Below, piece after piece: positions 54,818 to 64,000 of a DNA stretch of 64,000 nucleotides (positions within the stretch are counted from its first letter, which is position 1; each line of letters opens with the position of its first letter). Both the position numbers and the translations under genes were made by a program. This DNA comes from Nitratireductor mangrovi (GTDB lineage Bacteria; Pseudomonadota; Alphaproteobacteria; Rhizobiales; Rhizobiaceae), in the NCBI RefSeq assembly GCF_007922615.2, contig NZ_CP042301.2:3890001-3954000 (forward strand), read 5' to 3'. The notes beneath the pieces were generated by a model. The model did no database searches. It was not told the DNA's origin and saw only the letters and a list, made by a program, of their open reading frames with translations.

Positions 54818-56362
54818 ATGAACCTGGCCGAATGGCTGGTCAGAAGCGCGGCCATGCGCCCGGATGAACCGGCGCTGCTGCGCGGCACGTCCGTGGTGCG
54901 GGACTATCGCGGTTTCGCGTCACGCGCCGCCAGCCTCGGCCATGCGCTCCGTGCCCGTTTGGGGATTGCGCCGGGTGACCGCGTCGCAATATTCGCCGCC
55001 AATTCGACCGAATATCTGGAGGCCTTCTACGGTATCTGGTTCGCCGGCGCCGTGGCGGTACCCGTCAACGCCAAGCTGCATCCGCGCGAGGCAGCGTGGA
55101 TTCTCGAGGACTCCGGCGCCAAGCTTGCCTTCGTCTCCGAAAATCTCGGCAACGATCTGACGCCGCAGATGCCGGCTAGCTGCCGCGAAATGATCGATCT
55201 TGGCTCGGCCGAGTTCACTTCAGCCTGCGCAAGCGACTCGCTGTCAGCGCCGGTATCGCGCGGCCGCGACGACATGGCGTGGCTGTTCTACACCTCCGGC
55301 ACCACCGGCAAGCCGAAAGGTGTCATGATCACCCATGGCAATGTCCACGCCATGGCCCTTTCCTACTTTGTCGACGTCGATCCCGTCTTTTCGAGCGACG
55401 CGGCCTACTATGCCGCGCCGATGAGCCATGGCGCTGGGCTCTACAACGTCCAGCACGTGCTGAAGGGGGCCCGCCACGTTGTGCCTGAATCCGCCGGTTT
55501 CGACCCGGCCGAAATCTTCGAGGACGCCGCCAGGTTGCGCGACGTGCACATGTTCGCGGCACCCACCATGGTGCGCCGTCTGGTCGACGCCGCCAAGGCC
55601 GCGGGCATAGATGGCGACGGCATCCGCACCATCGTCTATGGCGGCGGGCCGATGTATCTCGCCGACATCGTCGAAGCGGTCGACGTCATGGGGCCGCGCT
55701 TCTGCCAGATCTACGGTCAGGGCGAGAGCCCGATGACGATCACCGCGCTTGCGCGCGATCTCGTCGCTAGCCGCTCCCACCCGCGCTGGCGGGAGCGCCT
55801 TGCCTCGGTCGGCATCGCGCAATCCTGCGTGGAGGTCCGCGTCGTCGATGCCGAAGGCCGCGACATGCCTGCAGGCGAGACCGGCGAGGTCGTGGTGCGC
55901 GGCGCGCCCGTCATGCGCGGCTACTGGCAAAATTCGGTGGCCACCGCCGCCACTCTGCGCGATGGCTGGCTCTGGACCGGCGACATGGGCGCGCTCGACT
56001 CCGACGGTTTCCTGACGCTCAAGGATCGCTCCAGGGACGTCATCATCTCCGGCGGCGCCAACATCTATCCGCGCGAGGTGGAGGAGGCGCTGCTGTCCCA
56101 TCCGGACGTTCACGAGGTTTCGGTCGTCGGCGAGCCCGATCCCGAATGGGGTGAGGCCGTCATTGCCTTCGTCGTCGCTCGACCGGGGACCTCGCCGTCC
56201 GAAAAGCTCCTCGACGGCCATTGCCTTGACCGTATCGCCCGCTTCAAGCGGCCGAAGACCTATCGTTTTGTCGAGGCGCTGCCCAAGAACAATTACGGCA
56301 AGGTGCTGAAGACCGAGCTGCGCACCATGCTGGCCGCGCGGCCGCACCGGGAGGACGCTTGA
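54818..56362 (+). CDS. AMP-forming acyl-CoA synthetase
   Basis: The start at 54818 follows GGGAGGAAG and gives 514 residues. The P-loop-like motif YTSGTTGKPKGVM (residues 158-170), YGQGESPMTI, GWLWTGDMGALD and the C-terminal KNNYGKVLKTEL with the catalytic Lys are present. It makes an acyl-adenylate and then acyl-CoA from a carboxylic acid. It heads an operon with a branched-chain-type ABC transporter, which suggests it activates the imported acid. Confidence 0.9.
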   Translation: MNLAEWLVRSAAMRPDEPALLRGTSVVRDYRGFASRAASLGHALRARLGIAPGDRVAIFAANSTEYLEAFYGIWFAGAVAVPVNAKLHPREAAWILEDSGAKLAFVSENLGNDLTPQMPASCREMIDLGSAEFTSACASDSLSAPVSRGRDDMAWLFYTSGTTGKPKGVMITHGNVHAMALSYFVDVDPVFSSDAAYYAAPMSHGAGLYNVQHVLKGARHVVPESAGFDPAEIFEDAARLRDVHMFAAPTMVRRLVDAAKAAGIDGDGIRTIVYGGGPMYLADIVEAVDVMGPRFCQIYGQGESPMTITALARDLVASRSHPRWRERLASVGIAQSCVEVRVVDAEGRDMPAGETGEVVVRGAPVMRGYWQNSVATAATLRDGWLWTGDMGALDSDGFLTLKDRSRDVIISGGANIYPREVEEALLSHPDVHEVSVVGEPDPEWGEAVIAFVVARPGTSPSEKLLDGHCLDRIARFKRPKTYRFVEALPKNNYGKVLKTELRTMLAARPHREDA

Positions 56363-56462
56363 TGTCGAGCGCCCCGCACACACTCATCATAGCACTGTCC
56401 TGCCTGCCTTTGGCGGCCGGGCGAGGCGCTAGGAGTTTCGCATATCCAAAGGAGGAAAACCG

Positions 56463-57671
56463 ATGAAAAGACTTCTATCGGCACTAACGGTTGCCACGGC
56501 GCTCGCCGTCGGCGGTCTCTCCGGCGCGCTGGCGCAGGACGGGCCGGTCAAGATCGCCCTGATCCATGGCCTTTCGGGCTCGCCGCTCGAGGCGTTCTCG
56601 AAGCAGACCACCAACGGCTTCAACCTCGGCCTCGAATACGCCACCGGCGGTTCGATGGAGGTCAAGGGCCGCAAGATCGAGGTGATCGAGAAGGACACCC
56701 AGTTCAAGCCAGACGTCGCACGTTCGGTGCTCGCCGAAGCCTATGGCGACGACGAGGTGCTGATCGCCGTCGGCGGCACGTCTTCGGGCGTGACCACGGC
56801 AATGTTGCCGATCGCCGCCGAATATGAACGCATTCTTCTGGTCGAGCCGGCCGTCGCCGACTCCCTCACCGGCCCGGATTCCAACCGCTACGTGTTCAAG
56901 ACCTCGCGCAATTCGTCGATGGACATGCAGGCCCAGGCATTGGCCCTGAAGCCGGACGCGAACCTCAGTGTCGCGACGCTCGCCGAGGACTATGCCTTCG
57001 GCAAGGACGGTATCGCCGCTTTCAAGAAGGCGCTCGAGGGCACCGGCGCGACGGTCGTCGCCGAGGAATATGTGCCGCTCAAGACTACGGATTACACGGC
57101 CACCATCGAGCGCCTGTTCAACGCGCTCAAGGACAAGGAAGGCCGCAAGGTCGTGCTGATCTACGTCGCCGGCTCCGGTGACCCGATGGGCGCACTGGTC
57201 TCGGCCGATCCGTCCCGCTACGGCATCGAGATCTCGACCGGTGGCCACATCCTGCCGGTGCTGCCGACCTACAAGCGCGTGCCCGGCATGGAAGGCGCGA
57301 TCTACTATTACTATGAAAACCCGAAGAACGAGATCAACGACTGGCTGGTCAAGGAACACCAGGATCGCTTCGGTTCGCCTCCGGACTTCTTCACGGCCGG
57401 CGGCATGGCGGCCGCACTCGCCATCGTCAAGGCGCTGGAAACCGCCGAGGACTGGGAGACCGAAACCCTGATCTCGACCATGGAAGGCATGAGCTGGGAG
57501 ACGCCGAAGGGCACGATGATGTTCCGCCCCGAGGATCATCAGGCGCTGCAGTCCATGTACCACTTCAAGATCAAGGTCGACGACAATGTCGACTGGGCGA
57601 TCCCCGAGCTGGTCCGCGAGATCAAGCCGGAGGAGATGGATATCCCGATCGGCCGGAACAACCAGGAATAG
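56463..57671 (+). CDS. Branched-chain-type ABC transporter substrate-binding protein (LivJ family)
   Basis: The 402-residue precursor has a signal peptide (MKRLLSALTVATALAVGGLS ... ALAQDG) behind AAAGGAGG. The type-I periplasmic binding fold shows IALIHGLSGSPLEAFSKQ, GGTSSGVTTAMLPIAAEY and AEDYAFGKDGIAAFKKAL. Members bind amino acids, amides, urea or aromatic acids; here the ligase and hydrolase neighbours point to an organic or aromatic acid (inference). A hairpin follows. Confidence 0.92.
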   Translation: MKRLLSALTVATALAVGGLSGALAQDGPVKIALIHGLSGSPLEAFSKQTTNGFNLGLEYATGGSMEVKGRKIEVIEKDTQFKPDVARSVLAEAYGDDEVLIAVGGTSSGVTTAMLPIAAEYERILLVEPAVADSLTGPDSNRYVFKTSRNSSMDMQAQALALKPDANLSVATLAEDYAFGKDGIAAFKKALEGTGATVVAEEYVPLKTTDYTATIERLFNALKDKEGRKVVLIYVAGSGDPMGALVSADPSRYGIEISTGGHILPVLPTYKRVPGMEGAIYYYYENPKNEINDWLVKEHQDRFGSPPDFFTAGGMAAALAIVKALETAEDWETETLISTMEGMSWETPKGTMMFRPEDHQALQSMYHFKIKVDDNVDWAIPELVREIKPEEMDIPIGRNNQE

Positions 57672-57680
57672 GATGCAGCC

Positions 57681-57705
57681 GAGGGGTGCTCTTGCGGCAC
57701 CCCTC
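57681..57705 (+). other. Intercistronic hairpin after the LivJ-type gene
   Basis: GAGGGGTGC and GCACCCCTC form a perfect 9-bp stem with a seven-base loop, ten bases after the stop. No T-run follows; it likely stabilises the binding-protein mRNA or weakens downstream transcription. Confidence 0.6.
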
Positions 57706-57791
57706 ATCCGACCTCGCTCTCCTCGGCCACCCTCTGGAAGAGTCGCCGACGGATAAGGCTATCCATAGCCGGCAACAGAAACCTGGGAACG

Positions 57792-58561
57792 ATGCCTGGC
57801 CCCTCGCTCCATACCGAAAACCTGACGATCCGCTTTGGCGGGCACACCGCTGTCGACAACGTCACCTGCGCCTTCAGGCCGGGCGAGCTGACCGTGATCG
57901 TCGGTCCCAACGGCGCCGGCAAGACGACATGGTTCAACCTCGTCTCCGGCCAGCTGCGGCCGAGCGAGGGGCGTATCTTCAAGGACGGGCAGGACATCAC
58001 CGGGCTCGCGCCCTCGGCGCGCGCCAAGGCCGGCATCGGCCGCGCCTTCCAGCTCACCAACCTGTTTCCCCGGTTGTCGGTACTCGAAAACGTCCGCCTC
58101 GCCGTGCAGGCCCGGCAGGGCGCCGGGCCGAGCATCATGCGCCGCGCTGCCGCGCTTCACGACGTCCGCGCCGAAGCCGCCCGCCATCTCGAAAGCGCTA
58201 GGCTTGCCGCGGTCGCCGACTATCCCGCTGCCGCGCTGCCGCATGGCGATCAGCGCAAGCTCGAGGTCGCCATGCTGGTTGCCATGCAGCCCGACATCTA
58301 CATGTTCGATGAGCCGACTGCCGGCATGTCGGTCGACGAGGCGCCGGCAATCCTCGACCTGATCGCCGAAATCAAGAAGGACACGTCCAAGACCGTGCTC
58401 CTGGTCGAGCACAAGATGGATGTGGTGCGGGCGCTCGCCGACCGCATCGTCGTCCTGCACAACGGCGAACTCGTCGCCGACGGCAAGCCCGACGAGGTCA
58501 TGGCGCTCGACATCGTGCGCGAGATCTATCTCGGCGTCGGCGCCGACGAGGAGGCCGCGTG

Positions 58562-58562
<1 letters not shown>
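57792..58562 (+). CDS. livG: Branched-chain-type ABC transporter ATP-binding protein (LivG family)
   Basis: The 256-residue ATPase has Walker A GPNGAGKTTWFN, LTNLFPRLSVLENVRLAVQ, and Walker B YMFDEPTAGMS. The signature region reads LPHGDQRKLEVAM, the usual LivG variation of LSGG. Its stop shares one base with the livF ATG. Confidence 0.92.
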
Positions 58563-59281
<719 letters not shown>

Positions 59282-59330
59282 GGGACCGAACCGTGATTTT
59301 CGCCGCAGACATCCTGCCTGGAGGGCGCAC

Positions 59331-59384
59331 ATCCTCCCCTGCGGAGCGGGGAAATAGGACCACCGAAAGTGGTGGAGGGGGCGC
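59331..59384. repeat. REP-like palindromic element between livF and livH
   Basis: Three nested or adjacent stems are visible: TCCCC-N8-GGGGA (about 59335-59352), ACCAC-CGAAA-GTGGT (59359-59373), and an outer CCTCC/GGAGG pairing. This cloverleaf of C-rich and G-rich arms resembles the short dispersed intergenic repeats of rhizobial genomes. It lies within an operon and runs up to the livH ribosome site. Confidence 0.5.
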
Positions 59385-60383
59385 ATGATGAACGCGTTCT
59401 CCGAAATGCTGAGCCGCCTCGGCGGCGTCTACCTCCTGCCCGTCGCGATCGCGCTCCTCGCCTTCGTGCTCATCGGCGCGCCGTCGACCTGGGTCACGCT
59501 GACCGTCGCCGGGCTCGCCATGGGCATGATGATCTTCCTGATGGCGTCGGGCCTGTCACTCATCTTCGGGCTGATGGACGTCCTCAATTTCGGCCACTCC
59601 GCCTTCGTCTCGTTCGGCGCCTTCATCGCCGCGTCGGCACTGGCGGCGCTGGCCGGTTGGGTCGGCGGCGAAAGTGCCGTGCTCAACGTCGCGGCGCTGA
59701 TTCTCGCCATCGCCGCTGCCACCGCCTTCGGGGCCGGGGCTGGCTGGTTCTTCGAGCGCGTCATCGTCAAGCCCGTCTACAAGGACCATCTGCGCCAGAT
59801 CCTGATCACCATTGGCGCGCTGATCGTCGCCGAGCAGCTTCTGCTGGCGATCTGGGGCGGCGCCCCGGTCGCGGTGCCGCGTCCGCGCGTGCTCGACGGC
59901 TCGCTGATCATCGGCGACGTGGCGATCGAGATCTACCGCATCTTTGCCTTCCTGCTCGGGCTTCTGGTCTACGTCGCCATGCATTATGCGCTCAACCGCA
60001 CCCGCATCGGGCTGCTGATCCGTGCAGGCGTCGAGAACCGCGAGATGGTGGAAGCGCTCGGCTTCCGCATCGACCGGCTGTTCATCGGCGTCTTCATGGC
60101 CGGGTCGGCATTGGCCGCGATGGGCGGCGCCATGTGGGCCGGTTATCAGGGACTGATCACGCCGGCGCTCGGTGGGGAACTGATGATCCTGGTCTTCATC
60201 GTCGTCATCATCGGCGGCCTCGGCTCCATCGAGGGATCGCTCCTCGGCGCCATCCTGGTCGGGCTCCTCTCCAACTATGTCGCCTTCCTGTTCCCGAAGC
60301 TCTCGCTCGCCTCCAACATGATCCTGATGATGGCGATCCTGCTGTGGCGTCCGTTCGGGCTCAAGCCGGCGATCAGGGGGTAG
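59385..60383 (+). CDS. livH: Branched-chain-type ABC transporter permease (LivH family)
   Basis: The 332-residue permease has about eight hydrophobic segments and the LivH signatures GLSLIFGLMDVLNFGHSAFV and VFIVVIIGGLGSIEGSLLGA. Two tandem ATGs follow GGTGGAGGGGG; the first is given. It pairs with LivM. Confidence 0.93.
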   Translation: MMNAFSEMLSRLGGVYLLPVAIALLAFVLIGAPSTWVTLTVAGLAMGMMIFLMASGLSLIFGLMDVLNFGHSAFVSFGAFIAASALAALAGWVGGESAVLNVAALILAIAAATAFGAGAGWFFERVIVKPVYKDHLRQILITIGALIVAEQLLLAIWGGAPVAVPRPRVLDGSLIIGDVAIEIYRIFAFLLGLLVYVAMHYALNRTRIGLLIRAGVENREMVEALGFRIDRLFIGVFMAGSALAAMGGAMWAGYQGLITPALGGELMILVFIVVIIGGLGSIEGSLLGAILVGLLSNYVAFLFPKLSLASNMILMMAILLWRPFGLKPAIRG

Positions 60384-60388
60384 CGGCC

Positions 60389-61501
60389 ATGTCCGACCAG
60401 TCGATCTCCGACCTTGCTTCCGCGCCGGCACGCCCGCGCCGCATTCCCGTCGGCCGCCTCGCGGTCTACGCCATTGCGCTGGCGATCGGGCTCTGCCTTG
60501 CCTTCGCGCCGTTCCTGTTTCCCGATGTCCGCGCCCAGGAGGTTGCCGCGCGCATCTGCGTCTTCATCGTCCTGGTCGCCAGCTACGATCTCCTGATCGG
60601 CTACACTGGCATCGTCTCCTTCGCCCACACCATGTTCTTCGGCCTCGGTGCCTATGGCACCTCCATGGCTCTGAAGAGCTGGGGCCCGGGCTGGGACGCC
60701 ATTATCATCGGCGGCGGCGCCGGGGTCGTTGCCGCCTTCGTGCTGGCGGTGCTGATCGGCATGCTGTCGCTGCGCGTCAAGGCGATCTTCTTCGCGATGG
60801 TCACGCTCGCCGCCGCCTCGGTGATGATGGTGCTTGCCAATCAGCTGTCGGATTTCACCGGCGGCGAGGACGGCTTCACCTACCAGGTGCCGCGGCTGTT
60901 CTCGCCGGCCTTCAAGCTCTTGACCGACGCCGACGGAAAGACGCTGCGTTTCTTCGATGTCGCTATCAACGGCAAGATCGCCGCCTACTATTTCGTCTTC
61001 GTCGGCAGCTTTCTCCTCTTCCTCTTCATGATGCGCATCGTCGCCTCGCCGATGGGCACCGTGCTGCAGGCGATCCGCGAGAACGAATTGCGCGCCGAGG
61101 CTATCGGCTACCGCGTCGTCGGCTACCGGACCGCGATCTTTTGCATCTCCGCCGTCATCGCCGCGCTCGCCGGCGTTCTGCGTGCCGTCTGGCTCAAATA
61201 TGTCGGGCCCGAGGTCGTACTCTCCTTCGCGATCATGATCGACATCCTGCTGATGGTGGTGATCGGCGGCATGGGCACGCTGATCGGCGCCGTCATCGGC
61301 GTTGTGCTGATGAGCCTCGCCCAGTTCTACCTCAAGGACCTGATGGAGGTCGCGGCGGAGGCGACTGCCGGCGTGCCGCTCTTGCCCGAGCTCCTCAATC
61401 CCGACCGCTGGCTGTTGTGGCTCGGCGTGCTGTTCATCCTGCTGGTGTATTTTTTCCCGGCGGGAATCGCGGGAACCCTCATGAAAAAGGGAAACCATTG
61501 A
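60389..61501 (+). CDS. livM: Branched-chain-type ABC transporter permease (LivM family)
   Basis: The ATG at 60389 gives 370 residues; the longer frame runs through livH in another phase. Seen are SYDLLIGYTGIVSFAHTMFF, the loop IRENELRAEAIGYRVVGYR and VVIGGMGTLIGAVIGVVLMS. It shares one base with the hydrolase start (TGATG). Confidence 0.93.
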   Translation: MSDQSISDLASAPARPRRIPVGRLAVYAIALAIGLCLAFAPFLFPDVRAQEVAARICVFIVLVASYDLLIGYTGIVSFAHTMFFGLGAYGTSMALKSWGPGWDAIIIGGGAGVVAAFVLAVLIGMLSLRVKAIFFAMVTLAAASVMMVLANQLSDFTGGEDGFTYQVPRLFSPAFKLLTDADGKTLRFFDVAINGKIAAYYFVFVGSFLLFLFMMRIVASPMGTVLQAIRENELRAEAIGYRVVGYRTAIFCISAVIAALAGVLRAVWLKYVGPEVVLSFAIMIDILLMVVIGGMGTLIGAVIGVVLMSLAQFYLKDLMEVAAEATAGVPLLPELLNPDRWLLWLGVLFILLVYFFPAGIAGTLMKKGNH

Positions 61502-62340
61502 TGCATTCGCCACGCTCGACCTATGTTCCCGCCGCCGGGCACGAGCTGCACGTCACCGAGTGGGGCGATCCGGCCCGTCCGGCGCTCGTCATGTGGCACG
61601 GGCTGGCCCGCACCGGCCGCGATTTCGACGAGGCCGCCGCCGCCCTATCCGACGAATATTTCGTGCTCTGCCCGGACACGCTCGGGCGCGGCCTGTCGAG
61701 CTGGTCGCGGCCCGGCGGCGGCGACTATTCGTACAAGACCTTCGGTGACACCGCGCTTGCCATGCTGAAACACTATGGCATCAACCGGCTGCGCTGGGTC
61801 GGCACCTCGATGGGCGGGCTGATCGGGGTAACGCTCGCCGCCGGCGCCTTGAAGGATCGCATCAGCCACCTCGTCGTCAACGATATCGGTCCCGACATTC
61901 CCGCCGAGGGCAGCGGCCGCATCGCTTCCTATGTAGGCAATCCGCCGGTCTATGATACCGTTGCCGAGCTTGAGGCCTGGCTGCGCGAGAACTACGCGCC
62001 CTTTGGCGCCAACACGGACGCTTTCTGGCGCCGCATGGCCGACACCTCTATGCGCCGTACCGATTCCGGCAAGGTGACGGTCCATTACGACCCGGCGATC
62101 GTCACCCAGTTCACGCTCCACAAGGGCGACCTCGACGTCTGGGACAAATATGACGCCGTCACCGCCAGGAGCCTGCTCTTGCGCGGCGCCGCCTCAGACG
62201 TGTTGCCGGCAGCCGTCGCCGAGGAGATGACCCGACGCGGCCCCAAACCGCGGCTGGTGACCTTTCCCGATTGCGGCCATGCTCCGACGCTGGCGAGCGA
62301 GGCGGAAATTGCCCTTCTGCGCGAGTTCTTGGCCCAGTAG
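61501..62340 (+). CDS. Alpha/beta-fold hydrolase
   Basis: The ATG at 61501 overlaps the livM stop by one base, so the gene is coupled to the transporter operon. The 279-residue protein has the oxyanion motif MWHGLARTGRDF, the nucleophile Ser in VGTSMGGLIG, and the His in DCGHAPTL. A hydrolase acting on an imported ester or amide, before CoA activation by the ligase of the same operon, is plausible (inference). Confidence 0.88.
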   Translation: MHSPRSTYVPAAGHELHVTEWGDPARPALVMWHGLARTGRDFDEAAAALSDEYFVLCPDTLGRGLSSWSRPGGGDYSYKTFGDTALAMLKHYGINRLRWVGTSMGGLIGVTLAAGALKDRISHLVVNDIGPDIPAEGSGRIASYVGNPPVYDTVAELEAWLRENYAPFGANTDAFWRRMADTSMRRTDSGKVTVHYDPAIVTQFTLHKGDLDVWDKYDAVTARSLLLRGAASDVLPAAVAEEMTRRGPKPRLVTFPDCGHAPTLASEAEIALLREFLAQ

Positions 62341-62349
62341 CGGCCCCGA

Positions 62350-62799
62350 TCAGCCGTCCATCAGAACCTTTTCGATCTCCGGCAGGGAGTGGTTGGTCAG
62401 GGTCTTCGGCACTTCCGCCTTTATCCGCCCTTCCGCCTCCTTGTGCAGCTTCTTGCGCAGTTCACCCAGCACATGCGGCTGCGCGACCAGCACGATCTGC
62501 TTGAAGGCATCCTTCAGCGCGAGGGCAGAGACCTTGTCCGCGATCTCGTCGGCAAAGCGCTCCTTGGCGATGCGGTGCCAATCGGTTTCCTGGACGGCGC
62601 TGCGATGGTGGTCCGACCCGTCATTGAGCCGCCCCGGGCGGTCGGTGCCCTGATCATGCGTTGGCGGGTTTTCCTGTTGGGCCCGGTCGACCACTTCGAG
62701 CCGGGGCTCGAAGGCCGTCCCTTCGTTGCGCAGGAACAGTGCCCTTTCGCCGTCTGCCACGAGCACCCAGGTGCCGGTTTCCAGTTTCGCGAGCGCCAT
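62350..62799 (-). CDS. Host-attachment-family protein
   Basis: The 149-residue protein starts at 62799 after GGGAGC (MALAKLETGTWVLVADGERA). It matches the family first named from an Agrobacterium protein needed for attachment to plant cells, related to the baeRF release-factor-like fold (AKERFADEIADKVSALALKD, IVLVAQPHVLGELRKKLHKE). The charged middle (PPTHDQGTDRPGRLND) is typical. The biochemical role is unknown. It converges with the hydrolase gene, nine bases away. Confidence 0.85.
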   Translation of the reverse strand: MALAKLETGTWVLVADGERALFLRNEGTAFEPRLEVVDRAQQENPPTHDQGTDRPGRLNDGSDHHRSAVQETDWHRIAKERFADEIADKVSALALKDAFKQIVLVAQPHVLGELRKKLHKEAEGRIKAEVPKTLTNHSLPEIEKVLMDG

Positions 62800-62921
62800 G
62801 TCATGCTCCCAGTGATTTGTCCTTGACGGGAGGCAAGCCGGCCGTCGTGGGTACCGCCGCCTCCGACTATCGGAAACGTATCGCAAAGAATTGCGTTCCT
62901 GTCGCTGTCCCGGCGCATGGT

Positions 62922-62945
62922 GAGCGGGGAATTTTTTTCCCGCTC
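62922..62945. other. Hairpin upstream of cysG
   Basis: GAGCGGG and CCCGCTC form a 7-bp stem around a T-rich loop in the 259-bp gap between the host-attachment gene and cysG. It may be a leader structure or a weak terminator. I see no known riboswitch. Confidence 0.3.
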
Positions 62946-63058
62946 TGGGGCGCAGCACAGAAAACGGATTGCGGCCCGTAACCGCCAGCGCGAGGCGGTT
63001 TCTTCTGCAAAACGAGCCATTCGACGACAATTGCGCCAATCGAAGGAGAATGGCCGCA

Positions 63059-64000
63059 ATGGCTGCGGACGCAGGCAAGCTGAACACCTTTCCCGTCTTC
63101 ATGCGGGTCGAGGACCGGACCGTCGTCATCGTCGGTGGCGGCGAGGAAGCGCTCGCCAAGGCGCGGCTCGTCGCGCAGTGCACGGCCAGAATCCGCCTCG
63201 TCGCCGAGCAGCCCGCGTCAGAACTCGCGGCCTTCGCACGACGTTTCGACGCCGAGTTCATCACTGAGCCCTATCGCGATGCGCATCTGGACGGTGCCGT
63301 GCTGGTCTTCGCCGCGACTGGCGACGAGGCCGCCGACGGCCGCATCGTCGCCGATGCGCGGTTGCGGAAGATCCCGGTCAACGCCGTCGACCGCCCGCAG
63401 ATCTGCGATTTCCTGACCCCGGCCATCGTCAATCGCGCCCCCGTCGCGGTGGCGATCGGCACCGAAGGCGCCGGGCCCGTGCTCGCCCAGATGATCCGCG
63501 CCCGCATCGACCGCATGCTTTCGCCGGCACTCGGCCCGCTGGCGCGCATGGCCGCCGCCTACCGCGACGCGGTCGAGCGGCTTTTGCCGCGCGGCAGCGT
63601 GCGGCGGCGCTTCTGGCGCGACTTCTTCGAAGGCGAGCCTGCCCGGCTGATGGAGATCGGCCACATCTCCGAGGCGCAGGAGGCCGCCGAACGGCTGCTG
63701 CATCAGGAGACTGCCCAGCGCGGCCACGTCGCGCTGGTCGGCGCGGGGCCCGGCGCCGAGGACCTTCTCACCTTGCGTGCCCAGCGCCTGCTCATGCTGG
63801 CCGACGTCATCCTCTTCGACGCGCTCGTGCCCGAAGCGGTTGTCGAGATGGGCCGGCGCGATGCGGAGCGTGTCGCGGTCGGCAAGCGCAAGGGCTGCCA
63901 CTCCAAGTCGCAGGCCGAGATCAACGCCATGCTGGTCGCCTACGGCGAGGCCGGCAAGCGCGTGGTGCGCCTGAAGAGCGGCGATCCGCTGGTTTTCGGC
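63059..64000 (+). CDS. cysG: Siroheme synthase CysG (3' end beyond window)
   Basis: CysG makes siroheme for sulfite and nitrite reductases: its C-terminal half methylates uroporphyrinogen III, and its N-terminal half oxidises and chelates iron. The 314 residues present include the NAD-binding VVIVGGGEEALAKARL, FLTPAIVNRAPVAVAIGTEG, and the start of the methyltransferase domain (VALVGAGPGAEDLLTLRAQR, VGKRKGCHSKSQAEIN, VRLKSGDPLVFG). The reading frame is open to the last base. AAGGAG serves two ATGs; 63059 has better spacing than 63050. Confidence 0.93.
   Translation, partial: MAADAGKLNTFPVFMRVEDRTVVIVGGGEEALAKARLVAQCTARIRLVAEQPASELAAFARRFDAEFITEPYRDAHLDGAVLVFAATGDEAADGRIVADARLRKIPVNAVDRPQICDFLTPAIVNRAPVAVAIGTEGAGPVLAQMIRARIDRMLSPALGPLARMAAAYRDAVERLLPRGSVRRRFWRDFFEGEPARLMEIGHISEAQEAAERLLHQETAQRGHVALVGAGPGAEDLLTLRAQRLLMLADVILFDALVPEAVVEMGRRDAERVAVGKRKGCHSKSQAEINAMLVAYGEAGKRVVRLKSGDPLVFG

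Noticed and set aside
60275..61513. 412-residue His/Asp-rich minus-strand frame that looks like a metal-binding protein
   Set aside because: It is antisense to livH and livM; the charged composition mirrors hydrophobic membrane segments.

Overview
The window is 64 kb of GC-rich, tightly packed chromosomal DNA from an alphaproteobacterium. It is most likely a member of the Hyphomicrobiales close to Mesorhizobium and its relatives (inference). The reasons are the ALAS-type HemA, the HutF/HutG route of histidine breakdown, Tat-exported TRAP binding proteins, many ABC and TRAP uptake systems, a CIRCE-controlled groESL, and a host-attachment-family protein. I saw no tRNA, rRNA, CRISPR array, phage or insertion sequence. 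The last gene (cysG) runs off the right edge, and the left edge holds the tail of another gene.

Layout. 0-10 kb: an accessory-looking block of mostly exported proteins. It holds a WD40/caspase-like protein, a MEMO-CapA fusion, a MORN-repeat protein and two divergent trypsin-fold serine proteases. 10-11.3 kb: hemA. 11.5-22.2 kb: the complete hut regulon (hutC-hutF divergent from hutI-hutH-hutG-hutU, with an 18-bp perfect palindrome between them), followed on the same strand by a TakP-like TRAP transporter. 22.2-24.7 kb: an aldo/keto reductase and gnd.

24.8-35.9 kb: a divergent amino-sugar locus. Leftward lie murQ, a CUT1 ABC transporter, a Gfo/Idh oxidoreductase and a TIM-barrel isomerase. 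Rightward lie a BadF-type kinase, a GntR regulator, a SIS deaminase and nagA. Together they can encode PTS-independent uptake of MurNAc or GlcNAc and conversion to fructose 6-phosphate. Two matching direct-repeat boxes sit in front of murQ and of the kinase. 36-41.3 kb: a deacetylase of the histone-deacetylase fold, then htpG back to back with groESL.

41.5-47.3 kb: a cupin protein, a bifunctional aldolase/dehydrogenase, and modABC with a short ModE-type regulator. 47.3-52.9 kb: a divergent HxlR regulator/hydrolase pair, a zeta-class GST isomerase, a CoA-transferase/hydratase pair, and a D-lyxose isomerase with a small kinase. 53-54.7 kb: an orphan TRAP binding protein with its own terminator and a PAS-LuxR regulator. 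54.8-62.3 kb: an operon with an acyl-CoA ligase, a complete branched-chain-type ABC transporter and an alpha/beta hydrolase. 62.3-64 kb: a host-attachment-family protein and the start of cysG.

The most unusual material is the exported caspase/protease/MEMO-CapA block (0-10 kb), the MurNAc/GlcNAc locus with its paired direct-repeat operators, and a 19-nt motif shared by the cupin promoter and the HxlR intergenic region 6.4 kb away.
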